NCBI RefSeq assembly: GCF_000153765.1
Contig: NZ_DS022295.1
Coordinates: 279,828-343,827, forward strand
Length of the DNA: 64,000 nucleotides
From: Mariprofundus ferrooxydans PV-1
GTDB lineage: Bacteria > Pseudomonadota > Zetaproteobacteria > Mariprofundales > Mariprofundaceae
Direction: 5' to 3'
Each line of letters begins with the position of its first letter. Position 1 is the first letter of the stretch. The position numbers and the translations under genes were made by a program. This document shows, piece after piece, positions 17,222 to 27,334 of this stretch. Below the pieces are notes generated by a model. The model had not been told where the DNA came from and did no database searches. It was given only the letters and a program-made list of their open reading frames with translations.

Positions 17222-17280
17222 ATATGTATAACCGGACAGAGCGATGATCGCTCAATCAAACAAACCGCACGGAGGCAAAA

Positions 17281-17688
17281 ATGACACGCTATCAGGCATA
17301 TCAGGGAAATCAGGTAGAAGGGGCAGGGCCGCTTGGATTGGTGCTGCTGACCTATGAGGCACTGTTTAAATCACTGGGCAGAACGAGAATGGCGATATTG
17401 GCTGCGGATATGTCTGCTGAAGCCACTCATACAAGCAGAGCGGTGGAGGCACTGATCGAATTGAACAGTAGTCTGAACATGGAAGCCGGTGGTGATATTG
17501 CCCAGAGCCTGGCCAGTCTGTATATATATATGATGAATCGTTTGTCAAACGGGCTGTGCTCAGCTTCAACCGAGCATGTGGATGAAGTGATACGTCTGGT
17601 GCAGGAGCTGCGTGAGGGTTGGATGCAGCTGTCTGCTCAGCAGCAAGCAGGACAGCAGCGCTCACACCTGAAGGTTGCCGTTGGATGA
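17281..17688 (+). CDS. fliS: Flagellin export chaperone FliS
   Basis: Cytosolic chaperone that binds the C-terminus of flagellin before export. 135 residues, matching the family: start MTRYQAYQGNQVEGAGPLGL, LVLLTYEALFKSLGRTRMAI, then a helical bundle with SLYIYMMNRLSNG. GGAGG is 6 bases upstream of ATG 17281. It overlaps fliT by 4 bases. Confidence 0.93.
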   Translation: MTRYQAYQGNQVEGAGPLGLVLLTYEALFKSLGRTRMAILAADMSAEATHTSRAVEALIELNSSLNMEAGGDIAQSLASLYIYMMNRLSNGLCSASTEHVDEVIRLVQELREGWMQLSAQQQAGQQRSHLKVAVG

Positions 17689-18029
17689 ATGCGTCCGATG
17701 ATCAGCTCGCAGTGACGGATGCAACGCAGTTGCTTGCTCAATGCCGTACCCGGCTGGATGATCTGAACAGGGCGGTGAAGCGGCAACAGTGGCAGGAGGC
17801 GGCTGTTATTGCAGCTGATTATGCCGCCATGCTGGCCATGTTGGGTGAGATCGGAACGCCGGCATCCGTGGCGGAAGAAATAGTACAGCTGGATATACGG
17901 CATAGGCGGTGTATGCGCACGCTCTCCCGCCAGATGGCGGCAGTGACTGAGGATATCGCCAGTCTGGAAGCCGGAGAGAAGGCGGCCCGGCGTAGCAGGG
18001 ACTTGGTTACAACGATCTACCATCAGTAA
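17685..18029 (+). CDS. fliT: FliT-like flagellar chaperone
   Basis: Helical protein of 114 residues starting at ATG 17685, which overlaps the fliS stop (ATGA). A longer frame opening at 17619 inside fliS is rejected because of that overlap. The position after fliS, the size and the all-helical, charged pattern (RTRLDDLNRAVKRQQWQEAA) fit FliT, the chaperone of FliD. Sequence identity to the family is weak, so the name rests mainly on context. Its last 23 bases overlap the 3' end of the convergent algC gene. Confidence 0.65.
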   Translation: MNASDDQLAVTDATQLLAQCRTRLDDLNRAVKRQQWQEAAVIAADYAAMLAMLGEIGTPASVAEEIVQLDIRHRRCMRTLSRQMAAVTEDIASLEAGEKAARRSRDLVTTIYHQ

Positions 18030-19401
18030 AATGTATCTGGCTGTTGAGCCACTGTTCCACTTCTTCCCTTATGGCGTGCAGCAGAGCTTTATTGGCCGCT
18101 TCAAAGCGCAGCACAATTGCAGCTTCCGTATTGGAAGCGCGTAACAGAGCCCAGCCCCAGGACTCCTTGTCGCCATACTGAATGCGCAGACCGTCCACGC
18201 TGTTAATCTGATAGCCGCGTGACTCAAAGTGTGTTCGGGCTGTTGCAACCAGGCCGAATTTTTCATCATCAGGGAAAGGCAGACGGATCTCCGGTGTCGT
18301 TTCGGAGCGGGGCAGTGCTGCGACCAGCCCGGACAGAGGTTGGTGACCCCCAGCCAGCAGCTGCATGATGCGTGCACCGGCATAGACGGCGTCATCAAAG
18401 CCGAAAAACCGGTCAGCAAAGAAGAAATGACCGTTCATCTCACCGGCCAGCAGTGCGCCGGTCTCCTTCATTTTGGCTTTGATCAGCGAGTGGCCGGTGC
18501 GCCACATAACAGCATTGCCGCCTGCCGCCCGGATACCTTCATACAGGTGCTGTGAGGATTTGGCTTCGGAAATGACAGTAGCGCCCGGATAACGGGTGAG
18601 CAGCTGTTTGGCCAGCAATAACAGTAATATATCGCCGGCAATCAAACTGCCACATTCATCGACAATACCGATACGGTCGCCATCACCGTCAAAGCCGATA
18701 CCGATATCAGCCTGATGGGCGCGCACGGCATCTGCCAGATCACGCATATTCGCTTCCACGGTCGGGTCGGGATGGTGATTCGGGAAAGTGCCGTCCGGCT
18801 CACAATAGAGCTCGATCACCTCGCAACCCAGGCTGCGATAGGCGGGAGCTGCAACAATACCCGAGGGGCCGTTGCCGGCATCGATTACGACCTTCAGTGG
18901 ACGAGATAGCGGGCAATCCGCCACGATGAGGCGATGATAAATATCGCGAATATCGATGGTCGTGATCACGCCGGGTTTGTCCGCTTTCGGTAACTGTTGC
19001 TGCATCAGCTCTTTTAGCGCCTGAATCTCATGGCCATGCAGGCTGTCGCGTCCCCGCATCATTTTGAAACCGTTGTGATCAGCCGGGTTATGGCTGGCGG
19101 TGACCTGAATACAACCGGCGCCATCCCGGTGGAAGACGGCATAGTAGGCCAGAGGCGTTGGTCCCATCCCCATATCCAGTACATCAATGCCGGCGTCATT
19201 GAGCCCCTGCATGACTGCCCGCTGCAGAGTCGGCCCGCTTAAGCGCACATCACGACCAACGATGACAGGGCGCTGCTCGCCTGCGGGCAGGGTTTTGGCA
19301 AATGCCATACCCAGCCGGTAGCCCAGCTCGGGGGTGATTTCCCGGCCGGCAATGCCGCGAATATCGTATTCACGAAACGTGTGATGTGGAAACTGCTTCA
19401 A
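18007..19401 (-). CDS. algC: Phosphomannomutase/phosphoglucomutase (AlgC type)
   Basis: Interconverts mannose- or glucose-6-phosphate and the 1-phosphate for exopolysaccharide or LPS precursors. Alpha-D-phosphohexomutase family: the catalytic serine loop is TASHNPADHNGFKM, the metal loop GFDGDGDRIGIV, and the substrate loop GEMNGHFFF. From TTG 19401 (with AGGGACGG just upstream) it has 464 residues, the length of AlgC, and begins LKQFPHHTFREYDIRGIAG. A frame from GTG 19530 would add 43 residues without family similarity. It is convergent with fliT. Confidence 0.9.
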   Translation of the reverse strand: MKQFPHHTFREYDIRGIAGREITPELGYRLGMAFAKTLPAGEQRPVIVGRDVRLSGPTLQRAVMQGLNDAGIDVLDMGMGPTPLAYYAVFHRDGAGCIQVTASHNPADHNGFKMMRGRDSLHGHEIQALKELMQQQLPKADKPGVITTIDIRDIYHRLIVADCPLSRPLKVVIDAGNGPSGIVAAPAYRSLGCEVIELYCEPDGTFPNHHPDPTVEANMRDLADAVRAHQADIGIGFDGDGDRIGIVDECGSLIAGDILLLLLAKQLLTRYPGATVISEAKSSQHLYEGIRAAGGNAVMWRTGHSLIKAKMKETGALLAGEMNGHFFFADRFFGFDDAVYAGARIMQLLAGGHQPLSGLVAALPRSETTPEIRLPFPDDEKFGLVATARTHFESRGYQINSVDGLRIQYGDKESWGWALLRASNTEAAIVLRFEAANKALLHAIREEVEQWLNSQIHFTDGRSL

Positions 19402-19571
19402 AAACCCGTCCCTGGTATTATTTTGAACAAGCCACCCGGTTATTATCAGATCATACGCATGCGGTTTGTTTCGTCTTTCCGCTGTATCATCTGGGGTGAA
19501 CGCTTGTGATTCTACCGGGAGTATAAACACACTGCTTGCGATACGAAAGACGGGACTTAAGCTGCACGGCC

Positions 19572-21530
19572 ATGTCTACTCCCTCATCTTCCGGTCTGAA
19601 TGAAGCCCAGTATCAGGCTGTCTACTATCGCAACGGTCCATTGCTGGTTCTTGCCGGTGCAGGCTCCGGTAAAACACGCGTCATTACCGAGCGCATTGCC
19701 GCTCTGGTGGAGCGTGACGTGCCTGATCATGCCATTACTGCTGTGACTTTTACCAATAAGGCTGCGAAGGAGATGCGGGAACGTCTGCAGCAGCGACTGG
19801 GCGATAAAGCGAATGGGCTGCGCATCTGTACCTTCCATGCGCTCGGGCTGGCCATGGTGCGTGAGCATGCCGATCTGGTCGGTCGCAAGGCCAATGTTTC
19901 CGTGTTTGCCGGAGCCGAGCAGAAAACGGTCATGCGCTCGGTCCTCTCCGAGATGAAACTGGCAGCCGATGCTGATCAGGTGGACCGCATGTTATCGCGT
20001 GTTTCATCGCTGAAGAGTGGCCTGCTGGAGGTGCATGAAAATCAGCTGGCTGCGATTCGTGAAACCTATGATGCGCTGCTGGAAAAAATGAATGCCGTGG
20101 ATTTTGACGATCTGCTGGTGCTGCCGCTTCGACTGTTGAGCGAACATGACAATGTGCGTGCGATCTGGCGTGAGCGGGCGCGTTATTTCCTGGTCGATGA
20201 GTATCAGGATTCCAGCCGCATTCAGTATCAGCTGGTACGCCTGCTGGTGCCGGATGACGGTAACCTGACGGTGGTGGGCGATGATGATCAGTCCATTTAC
20301 GGCTGGCGGGGGGCTGAAGTGAAAAACCTGTTTCAGCTGGAGCGGGATTACACCAATCTGCATGTGGTACGGCTGGAGGAGAACTACCGCTCCACCGGCT
20401 CGATTCTGCAGGCTTCCAACTCCCTGATTGCCAATAATAGCGAGAGGCTGGGTAAAACACTGCGCTCCACGCTCGGTCAGGGCAAACCGATCCGGGTATG
20501 GGGCAGTCCCAATCCGGAAGAAGAGGCGCGGCGTCTGGCTGGCGACATCAAATCACATCATGCGCGCTCCGGCGGTCAATGGGATGCCTATTGTGTGCTC
20601 TATCGCGCCTCATTCCAGTCCCGTTCTATTGAGCTGGCGCTGCGCGAAGCCGGCATCCCGTATCATGTCAGCGGCGGCATGTCCTTTTTTGATCGGGCCG
20701 AGATTCAGGATATTCTGGCCTATCTGCGACTGATCGCCAATTTCAGTGATGATCTGGCTTTTATGCGGGCGATTGCCCGGCCGCGACGCGGCATAGGTTC
20801 CAAAGCGTTGGGTGATCTGGGCTTTTTTGCCATGGCCGAGGATTGTTCGTTGCTTGAGGCATGCCTGAAAGAGGAGCTCGATCACAAGCGGGCGGAGGCA
20901 CTGCGAGAATTCGGCGATATGATCGTCGGACTGGAGCACCAGTTTCGTCACGGTGAGCCGGATGATGCGTTTGATGCCGTGCTGGATCTGACCCGCCTGG
21001 AAGCGGCGATTCGCGCCGAGGCTGATGACCAGGAGGTGGCTGAGCGCCGGATGAGCAATGTGCTTGAGCTGCGTCGCTGGTGGGTGATACATACCGAGCG
21101 CGGTGGCGACCTGACGGAGTTTCTGCAGCATATCTTTTTGCTGGCCGAGAAGCAGGATGATGATCCGTCCGGACAGGTGCGTTTGATGACGGTGCATGCG
21201 GCCAAGGGGCTGGAGTTCGACCAGGTTTATGTGATCGGGATGGAAGAGGGCATTTTCCCGCATCGTAATGCGCTGGATGAAAACCGTATGGAGGAGGAGC
21301 GTCGACTGATGTATGTTGCGATGACCCGCGCCCGGTTTTTGCTGACGCTCAGCTATTCGCTAACCCGTCGCCGCTTCGGCACGATCGAAAAGTGCGCGCC
21401 ATCGCCGTTTCTGAAGGAGCCGGATCAGTCCGTGCTGCGCTGGGTGGACAAGGATGCCGACAGCGAAGAGGCGCATGAAGAGGCGCAGGACCACATGGCG
21501 GCCATGCGCAAAATGCTTGGTCTGGAGTAA
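19572..21530 (+). CDS. rep: ATP-dependent DNA helicase, Rep/UvrD family
   Basis: SF1A 3'-5' helicase of 652 residues from ATG 19572, matching Rep in length (673 in E. coli). Motif I is AGAGSGKT, Ia TFTNKAAKEMRER, II DEYQDSS, III GDDDQSIYGWRGAEV, IV ENYRSTGSILQASN, V VRLMTVHAAKGLEF, VI VAMTRAR. Rep-like rather than UvrD or PcrA because of the opening LNEAQYQAVYYRNGPLLVLA and the short C-terminus. A TTG start at 19536 is possible but has no extra family support. Divergent from algC, convergent with uvrC. Confidence 0.93.
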   Translation: MSTPSSSGLNEAQYQAVYYRNGPLLVLAGAGSGKTRVITERIAALVERDVPDHAITAVTFTNKAAKEMRERLQQRLGDKANGLRICTFHALGLAMVREHADLVGRKANVSVFAGAEQKTVMRSVLSEMKLAADADQVDRMLSRVSSLKSGLLEVHENQLAAIRETYDALLEKMNAVDFDDLLVLPLRLLSEHDNVRAIWRERARYFLVDEYQDSSRIQYQLVRLLVPDDGNLTVVGDDDQSIYGWRGAEVKNLFQLERDYTNLHVVRLEENYRSTGSILQASNSLIANNSERLGKTLRSTLGQGKPIRVWGSPNPEEEARRLAGDIKSHHARSGGQWDAYCVLYRASFQSRSIELALREAGIPYHVSGGMSFFDRAEIQDILAYLRLIANFSDDLAFMRAIARPRRGIGSKALGDLGFFAMAEDCSLLEACLKEELDHKRAEALREFGDMIVGLEHQFRHGEPDDAFDAVLDLTRLEAAIRAEADDQEVAERRMSNVLELRRWWVIHTERGGDLTEFLQHIFLLAEKQDDDPSGQVRLMTVHAAKGLEFDQVYVIGMEEGIFPHRNALDENRMEEERRLMYVAMTRARFLLTLSYSLTRRRFGTIEKCAPSPFLKEPDQSVLRWVDKDADSEEAHEEAQDHMAAMRKMLGLE

Positions 21531-21584
21531 TTCAAAAACATTTCAATACTGGAAACACAAACAGATGATGTTATCGCTGGGCTG

Positions 21585-23420
21585 TTATTTGTGCAGTGAC
21601 AGAAATATCTTCTCGGCCAGCTTATCCGATATGCCGGGGGCCTGCGCCAGCTGTTTGCGACCGGCCTTCTTGACCCCTTCAATGCCGCCGAAATGTTTGA
21701 GTAGCGATATGCGCTTGGCAGGCCCTATCCCCTCAACCGTGTCCAGTACCGAGGTGAACATACTCTGCTTCTTGCGCTTGCGCATATAGGCTCCGGCAAA
21801 GCGATGCGCCTCATCGCGTACGCGGGCGATCAGCAGCAGTGCCGCTGAATGGCGGCCGGGCTTAAGCGGTTTGCCGATGCCGATGGCACCACTATCTGTC
21901 CAGCCGGGCCAGATGGTCTCCTCGCCAACCCTGCGCGCGTCGCCCTTGGCTACACCTGCCAATTTTAACTCATGCAGACCGGCATCTGTGGCGCACTGCA
22001 GTGCTACACCCAGTTGCCCCCGACCGCCGTCAATGAGCATCAGGTCGGGGCAGGGGATGGTATCTTCCCGAATGGCGCGGAAGAAGCGCTCCAGCACGGC
22101 TTGCATGGCCCCGTAATCATCGCCTTCGATGACCTGGCCTGCGATGCCGTCGAGTTTGTAGCGGCGATAATAATCCTTCTCGGCTCCCTGCCAGCCGGCA
22201 TAGGTGATGGCCGCAACCATCTGTGTACCGCCCAGATGCGCATTATCGACTGCGGCAATACGTTCGGGTACGACCTCCATCGCCAACATCTCGGCCAGTG
22301 CCGCAAAGGCAGGTTGTTGGCTTTCCTGTTTGCGACTGGCAATGATCTGCGCACCGGAGTGACCGATCTGCTGCAACCATTGCAGCCTGGAGCCGCGCAC
22401 GGGGCTGTGTACGGCGGTTTTCTTGCCGGGTTTGATCAGGGCGATCAGGCGGTTCAACTCCTGAATATTCTCCTTGCATGTGTTGACGAGGATATCTGCG
22501 GGCGGCAGCTCTTTTTCATAACGCTCAATCAATAGTGACTGCAATATTTCCAGCTCCCCGGCATCAGTGGCCTGATCAATACGAATATTGTGCGTCCCCA
22601 GATCTCGACCACTTCTGCGTACGCCGATGCAGGCCAGTACAGCCGTGGTATGCCGGATCAGCACGATGCCGTCGGCATCGTCGGGCAGATCTCCGCCTTC
22701 AGATCCGGCCAAAACCGAGCGCAGGGCACGAATGCGATCACGCAATATGGCCGCCTGCTCAAACTGCATGGCATCAGCCGCCTGTTGCATCTGTTGCTCC
22801 CAGCCTTTGAGCAGATCATTGTCCCGGCCACGGAGAAATTGTCGAACTTCATCCACCTGTCTTCGATATTGGGCCTTAGACACAATATCGCAGCAGGGTG
22901 CCGAACAGCGGCCGATCTGGTGCTGCATACAGGGGCGGGAGCGGTTGTTGAATACGGCATCTTCACAATCCCTGAGCAGAAACATGCTCTGCATGATGTG
23001 CAGCGTTTGATGCACGGCGCCTGCATTGGGGAATGGACCGAAATATTCGCCGGGGAGAGTGCGGTTGCCGCGGTACATTGTCAGCTTCGGAAAGGGTTCA
23101 TCGCTTAACAGGATGTAGGGATAGGTCTTGGAATCCTTCATCAGCACGTTATAGCGCGGTTTAAGCTGCTTGATCAGGTTATGTTCGAGCACCAACGCCT
23201 CGGCTTCCGATGGCGTAACGGAAAAAGCGATATCCCTGACCTGCCTGACCATGGCGATGGTGCGCGGCGACTCCGGCTGGCGCTGGAAATAGCTGGATAC
23301 GCGCTTTCTCAGGTTGCGCGCCTTGCCGACATAGATGACTTTGCGCGCATGATCGAGCATGCGGTAAACACCGGGTTCGCGTGGCAGTGCGGTTAATGCA
23401 ATCGGTGGTTCAACCCACAT
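21585..23420 (-). CDS. uvrC: Excinuclease ABC subunit C
   Basis: Makes both incisions of nucleotide excision repair. 611 residues, normal length. The N-terminal GIY-YIG domain has the form GVYRMLDHARKVIYVGKARN (Tyr and Arg of the nuclease). The Cys-rich region (CEDAVFNNRSRPCMQHQIGR C) follows, then the UvrB-binding UVR helices (about 200-240), the RNase H-like C-terminal nuclease domain (LMIDGGRGQL with Asp) and tandem HhH motifs at the end (GIGPAKRISLLKHFGG, ISDKLAEKI). The ATG overlaps the preceding stop by one base (TGATG); last gene of a six-gene operon. Confidence 0.97.
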   Translation of the reverse strand: MWVEPPIALTALPREPGVYRMLDHARKVIYVGKARNLRKRVSSYFQRQPESPRTIAMVRQVRDIAFSVTPSEAEALVLEHNLIKQLKPRYNVLMKDSKTYPYILLSDEPFPKLTMYRGNRTLPGEYFGPFPNAGAVHQTLHIMQSMFLLRDCEDAVFNNRSRPCMQHQIGRCSAPCCDIVSKAQYRRQVDEVRQFLRGRDNDLLKGWEQQMQQAADAMQFEQAAILRDRIRALRSVLAGSEGGDLPDDADGIVLIRHTTAVLACIGVRRSGRDLGTHNIRIDQATDAGELEILQSLLIERYEKELPPADILVNTCKENIQELNRLIALIKPGKKTAVHSPVRGSRLQWLQQIGHSGAQIIASRKQESQQPAFAALAEMLAMEVVPERIAAVDNAHLGGTQMVAAITYAGWQGAEKDYYRRYKLDGIAGQVIEGDDYGAMQAVLERFFRAIREDTIPCPDLMLIDGGRGQLGVALQCATDAGLHELKLAGVAKGDARRVGEETIWPGWTDSGAIGIGKPLKPGRHSAALLLIARVRDEAHRFAGAYMRKRKKQSMFTSVLDTVEGIGPAKRISLLKHFGGIEGVKKAGRKQLAQAPGISDKLAEKIFLSLHK

Positions 23421-24103
23421 CAGGTATCTGTATTGCTGCCGATCTCAAGCGTTGAGCATGCGGCAGTAGGGCAATGATCGAGCAGCGGGCACTGGCTGCA
23501 CAGCGGCTTTGTTCGACAATACCGCTTGGCATGTTCGACGATCAGGGCATGAAACTCCTGAAACAGCGGCAGGCTTTCCGGCAGACGCTGCTGGAAATAG
23601 TGCTGTATATTGTCATATGCCAGTTGGTGATCGAAATGCTCAAGCCGGGTAAACAGTCTCTTTGTATAGGCATCAACGACAAACACCGGTTTATCGAACG
23701 CATAGAGCAGGATCGAGTCGGCCGTTTCCGGACCGATACCATACAGCGCCAGCAACTGCTTGCGTAGCAGGCTCTGCGGGCGATTTATCAGTCCGCTGCG
23801 TTGGCCGTTTTGCACATAGAACTGGGAGAAATGTTGCAGATAGCGTGCCTTCTGCAGGTAGGAGCCGGATGATCGGATCATCTCCGCCAGCTGATGCAGA
23901 TTGCTGGCGGCAATAGATTCGCAGTGGAGCATATCGTGTGCCTTCAGGTTGGTGATGGCTTTTTCCACATTTTGCCAGCTTGTATTCTGCGTCAGAATTG
24001 CGCCGAGCATGACCTCAAACGGGGTCTCTGCCGGCCACCAGTGTTGCGGTCCATAAGCGGTAAAGAGCCGCTCATAGACCTCAATCGGAGTCAGTTTTTG
24101 CAT
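23420..24103 (-). CDS. Endonuclease III-like DNA glycosylase (HhH-GPD, 4Fe-4S)
   Basis: HhH-GPD protein of 227 residues. It has LYGIGPETADSILLYAF (helix-hairpin-helix) followed by VFVVDAYTKRLFTRL with the conserved Asp. At the position of the catalytic lysine of endonuclease III (GRKTA in E. coli) it has Glu (GPETA), so it should be a monofunctional glycosylase without AP-lyase activity, as in MagIII-like members. C-terminal cysteines in C-x6-C-x2-C-x5-C spacing (YCRTKPLCSQCPLLDHC) predict a 4Fe-4S cluster. It overlaps rluB by 23 bases and uvrC by one. The base it removes cannot be told. Confidence 0.9.
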   Translation of the reverse strand: MQKLTPIEVYERLFTAYGPQHWWPAETPFEVMLGAILTQNTSWQNVEKAITNLKAHDMLHCESIAASNLHQLAEMIRSSGSYLQKARYLQHFSQFYVQNGQRSGLINRPQSLLRKQLLALYGIGPETADSILLYAFDKPVFVVDAYTKRLFTRLEHFDHQLAYDNIQHYFQQRLPESLPLFQEFHALIVEHAKRYCRTKPLCSQCPLLDHCPTAACSTLEIGSNTDT

Positions 24104-24942
24104 CCGGGTTGATCACGCGATCCCTGAGCTTACGGATTTCGCCGCGGTTGAGTGCGCGCCATGTACCCTTGGGCATATCTTCATCGAGCTTGATCGGCCC
24201 GAAGCGGGTGCGCATCAGACGGCGAACCGGATGGCCGCACTCCTCCAGCGTACGCCGGACTTCCCGCCAGCGGCCGCGCAGGATGATGATATTCAGCCAT
24301 GTGTGGCCGGCACTCTCCGAATCTACCGTGACTTCCCACGCATCGCTGGTATCACCGCGACCGATATCCATGCCGCCACGGCGCAGCTTGGCCAGTGTTT
24401 CCAACTCTACGATGCCGGCTACGCGGGCGCGGTATTCTCGTGGCACTTTTGCTGCCGGATGTGTCAGTGCCCGCGTCAGCGCACCATCATCGGTCAGCAT
24501 CAACAGCCCCTCGGTATCCATATCCAGCCGTCCGATTGACTGCACGTTGGGTGCAACGTCAATGAAGTCATAGATCAGCGGTCGTTTTTTCTTGTCCAGG
24601 CGTGAGCAGAGCTGACCTTTCGGTTTGTTGTAGAGGATATAGGTGTGTCCCTGTTGCGGTTCGACCAGTTTATCGTCCACCATGACGGTATCGCCGCTTT
24701 TCACGATAACGCCCGGCGCTTCTATCAGTTGGCCATTGATGCTGACACGCCCGGCCTGAATCCATCGATCGGCCTCACGACGGGAGCAGAGGCCGCAATG
24801 GGCCAGATAGCGGTTGATGCGCTCCGGGTTACCGGGGGAGGGCTCTGCCGCATACTTTGGCGCGGATTTGCGCGTGCCGGGCAGACTCTTTCGCCGTGGC
24901 TGCTTCTGTGGTCTCTGTTTTTGCGGCTTATGCGCTGGTTTG

Positions 24943-24950
<8 letters not shown>
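24081..24950 (-). CDS. rluB: Ribosomal large subunit pseudouridine synthase B-like
   Basis: Pseudouridylates 23S rRNA (position 2605 in E. coli RluB). 289 residues from ATG 24950: a Lys/Pro/Gln-rich N-terminal tail, an S4 domain (PERINRYLAHCGLCSRREAD, SINGQL) and the RsuA/RluB catalytic core with GRLDMDTEGLLMLTDDG (catalytic Asp in RLDMDT). C-terminal motif LRGRWREVRRTLEECGHPVR. ATG 24950 overlaps the end of scpB by 8 bases; a longer frame from 25001 lies wholly inside scpB and is rejected. Confidence 0.92.
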
Positions 24951-25509
<559 letters not shown>

Positions 25510-25514
25510 GTCGC

Positions 25515-26306
25515 TCAATGAATACTCTGTTTGGCTAACAGTGTGACCGGGCCGTAGCAGTCACTCTGCACCACGCTGATGTTCTGTTGTCGCCATAACT
25601 CCAGAATTGCCAGCACCGTGGTAACCAGTGCTTCCCGACCGGGCGTATCTTGCAGCAACTCATCGAGTTGCAGGCTGCCGGATGTCAGGCGCTCGAGTAC
25701 CGCACGCATCTGCTCGCGCACGCTCATGGTTTCGGCAAAGATCTGATGGCGCACTTCACCGCCGACCCGTTTAAGCACGTGACGGAAGGCCATCAGCAGC
25801 GCATCCAGATCGCCCTCGGGTAATGGCCGAACGATATTGGCTGCCTCCGGGAAGACGGAGCGGGCAAACAGATCGCGTCCCAGACGTGGCCTCTCACCCA
25901 GTTGCTCAGCCAGTAAACGGTATTGTTCATAAGCAATCAGCTGGGCGGCCAGCTCTGCACGCGGATCAATCTCATTGCCCTCATCATCGAGTTCGGGGCG
26001 CGGCAGCAGCATCCGCGATTTTAACTGCATCAGCGTACTGGCCATGACCAGATAATCTCCGGCGATATCCAGATCGAGACTGATTTCATCATCTTCTGAT
26101 TGTTGATCAGAAGGTTGCTGTAACAGTGTGAGATACTGGCGGGTCAGCTCGGCAATAGGGACATTAAAGATGTCCATCTTCTGACTGCGGATCAGATGCA
26201 GCAGCACATCCAGCGGCCCCTCGAACTGATCCAGGTGCACAGCTGGCATGGTCGGCTGTTTATCGCCTGCGGCGGGAAACAGCTCGGCCTGCACAGCTGT
26301 GTTCAT
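25515..26306 (-). CDS. scpA: Segregation and condensation protein A
   Basis: Kleisin of the SMC-ScpAB complex, 263 residues. The N-terminal part HLDQFEGPLDVLLHLIRSQK, MDIFNVPIAELTRQYL and the conserved helices DYLVMASTLMQLKSRMLLPR are family signatures. The C-terminal winged helix (VTTVLAILELWRQQNISVVQ) would bind SMC. Its ATG overlaps the trpS stop by 4 bases (ATGA). The SMC gene is not in the window. Confidence 0.95.
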   Translation of the reverse strand: MNTAVQAELFPAAGDKQPTMPAVHLDQFEGPLDVLLHLIRSQKMDIFNVPIAELTRQYLTLLQQPSDQQSEDDEISLDLDIAGDYLVMASTLMQLKSRMLLPRPELDDEGNEIDPRAELAAQLIAYEQYRLLAEQLGERPRLGRDLFARSVFPEAANIVRPLPEGDLDALLMAFRHVLKRVGGEVRHQIFAETMSVREQMRAVLERLTSGSLQLDELLQDTPGREALVTTVLAILELWRQQNISVVQSDCYGPVTLLAKQSIH

Positions 26307-27334
26307 ACGCGGTAGCCCATTTTCAGAGATTTACGTACCTTTTCCATAGTCCGTGATGCTTCATGGCGGGCTTTCTCGTTGCCGAGCTTGACGATATCGC
26401 GCAGATCATCCGGCCTGGAGGCAATCTCCGCCCGCCGGTCGCGGATGGGTTGCAGTTCCGCTTCCAGATGTTTGAGCATGCACATTTTGCAATCAATGCA
26501 GCCGATCGAAGCGGTGGTGCAGCCATCCTGCACCCATTCGCGCTCTGCTTCGGTGGAATAAACCTTATGAAAATCCCATACCGGGCACGCTTCCGGTGTG
26601 CCGGGATCATCGCGACGCACGCGCGCCGGATCTGTCGGCATGGTTTTCACTTTCTTTTCGGTGATTTTCCACTCTTCACCCAGCTCGATCGTGTTGTTAT
26701 ACGACTTGCTCATCTTGCGTCCGTCCAGTCCCGGCAGTTTTGCCGCAGGCATCAGCAATGACTCCGGTTCGGGGAACAGAGGTGGGATGCCCTGACGATA
26801 GAGGTGGTTAAAGCGACGGGCCACTTCACGGGTTAGTTCGATATGGGGAATCTGATCCTCACCTACCGGAACGCCGTCGGCACGGTACATCAGAATATCG
26901 GCCGACTGCAGCAGCGGATAGCCGAGAAAGCCATAGGTGCCAAGATCCTTTTCACGCAACTGTTCGATCTGATCCTTGTAGGTGGGTACCCGCTCCAGCC
27001 ATGAGAGTGGCGTCATAAATGAAAACAGCAGGTGCAACTCGGCATGCTCGGGCACTTCCGACTGGATAAATACAACCGCCTTCTCCGGGTCGATACCGAC
27101 AGCCAGCCAGTCAATCAGCATATCCCAGATGGTATCCTTGACTATAGAGGGATTGGCGTACTCGGTTGTCAGGGCATGCCAGTCGGCGGCGAAAAAATAG
27201 CACTGATGCTGCTCCTGCAGTTGCAGCCAGTTTTCCAGTACACCCTTGTAGTGGCCCAGGTGCAGTTTGCCTGTGGGGCGCATGCCGGAAAGGATGCGTT
27301 TGGATGTTACCTGTGTCAGATCTGTTGTGCTCAC
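26303..27334 (-). CDS. trpS: Tryptophanyl-tRNA synthetase with Cys cluster
   Basis: Charges tRNA-Trp; class I synthetase of 343 residues. HIGH-type motif GKLHLGHYKG (about 22-31) and KMSKS motif in GRKMSKSYNN (206-214). The C-terminal part carries Cys250, Cys272, Cys279, Cys282 and Cys285, a spacing close to the C-x22-C-x6-C-x2-C that binds a 4Fe-4S cluster in Thermotoga TrpRS. Start GTG 27334 has AAAGGGG about 6 bases upstream. First gene of the operon trpS-scpA-scpB-rluB-nth-like-uvrC. Confidence 0.95.
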   Translation of the reverse strand: MSTTDLTQVTSKRILSGMRPTGKLHLGHYKGVLENWLQLQEQHQCYFFAADWHALTTEYANPSIVKDTIWDMLIDWLAVGIDPEKAVVFIQSEVPEHAELHLLFSFMTPLSWLERVPTYKDQIEQLREKDLGTYGFLGYPLLQSADILMYRADGVPVGEDQIPHIELTREVARRFNHLYRQGIPPLFPEPESLLMPAAKLPGLDGRKMSKSYNNTIELGEEWKITEKKVKTMPTDPARVRRDDPGTPEACPVWDFHKVYSTEAEREWVQDGCTTASIGCIDCKMCMLKHLEAELQPIRDRRAEIASRPDDLRDIVKLGNEKARHEASRTMEKVRKSLKMGYRV

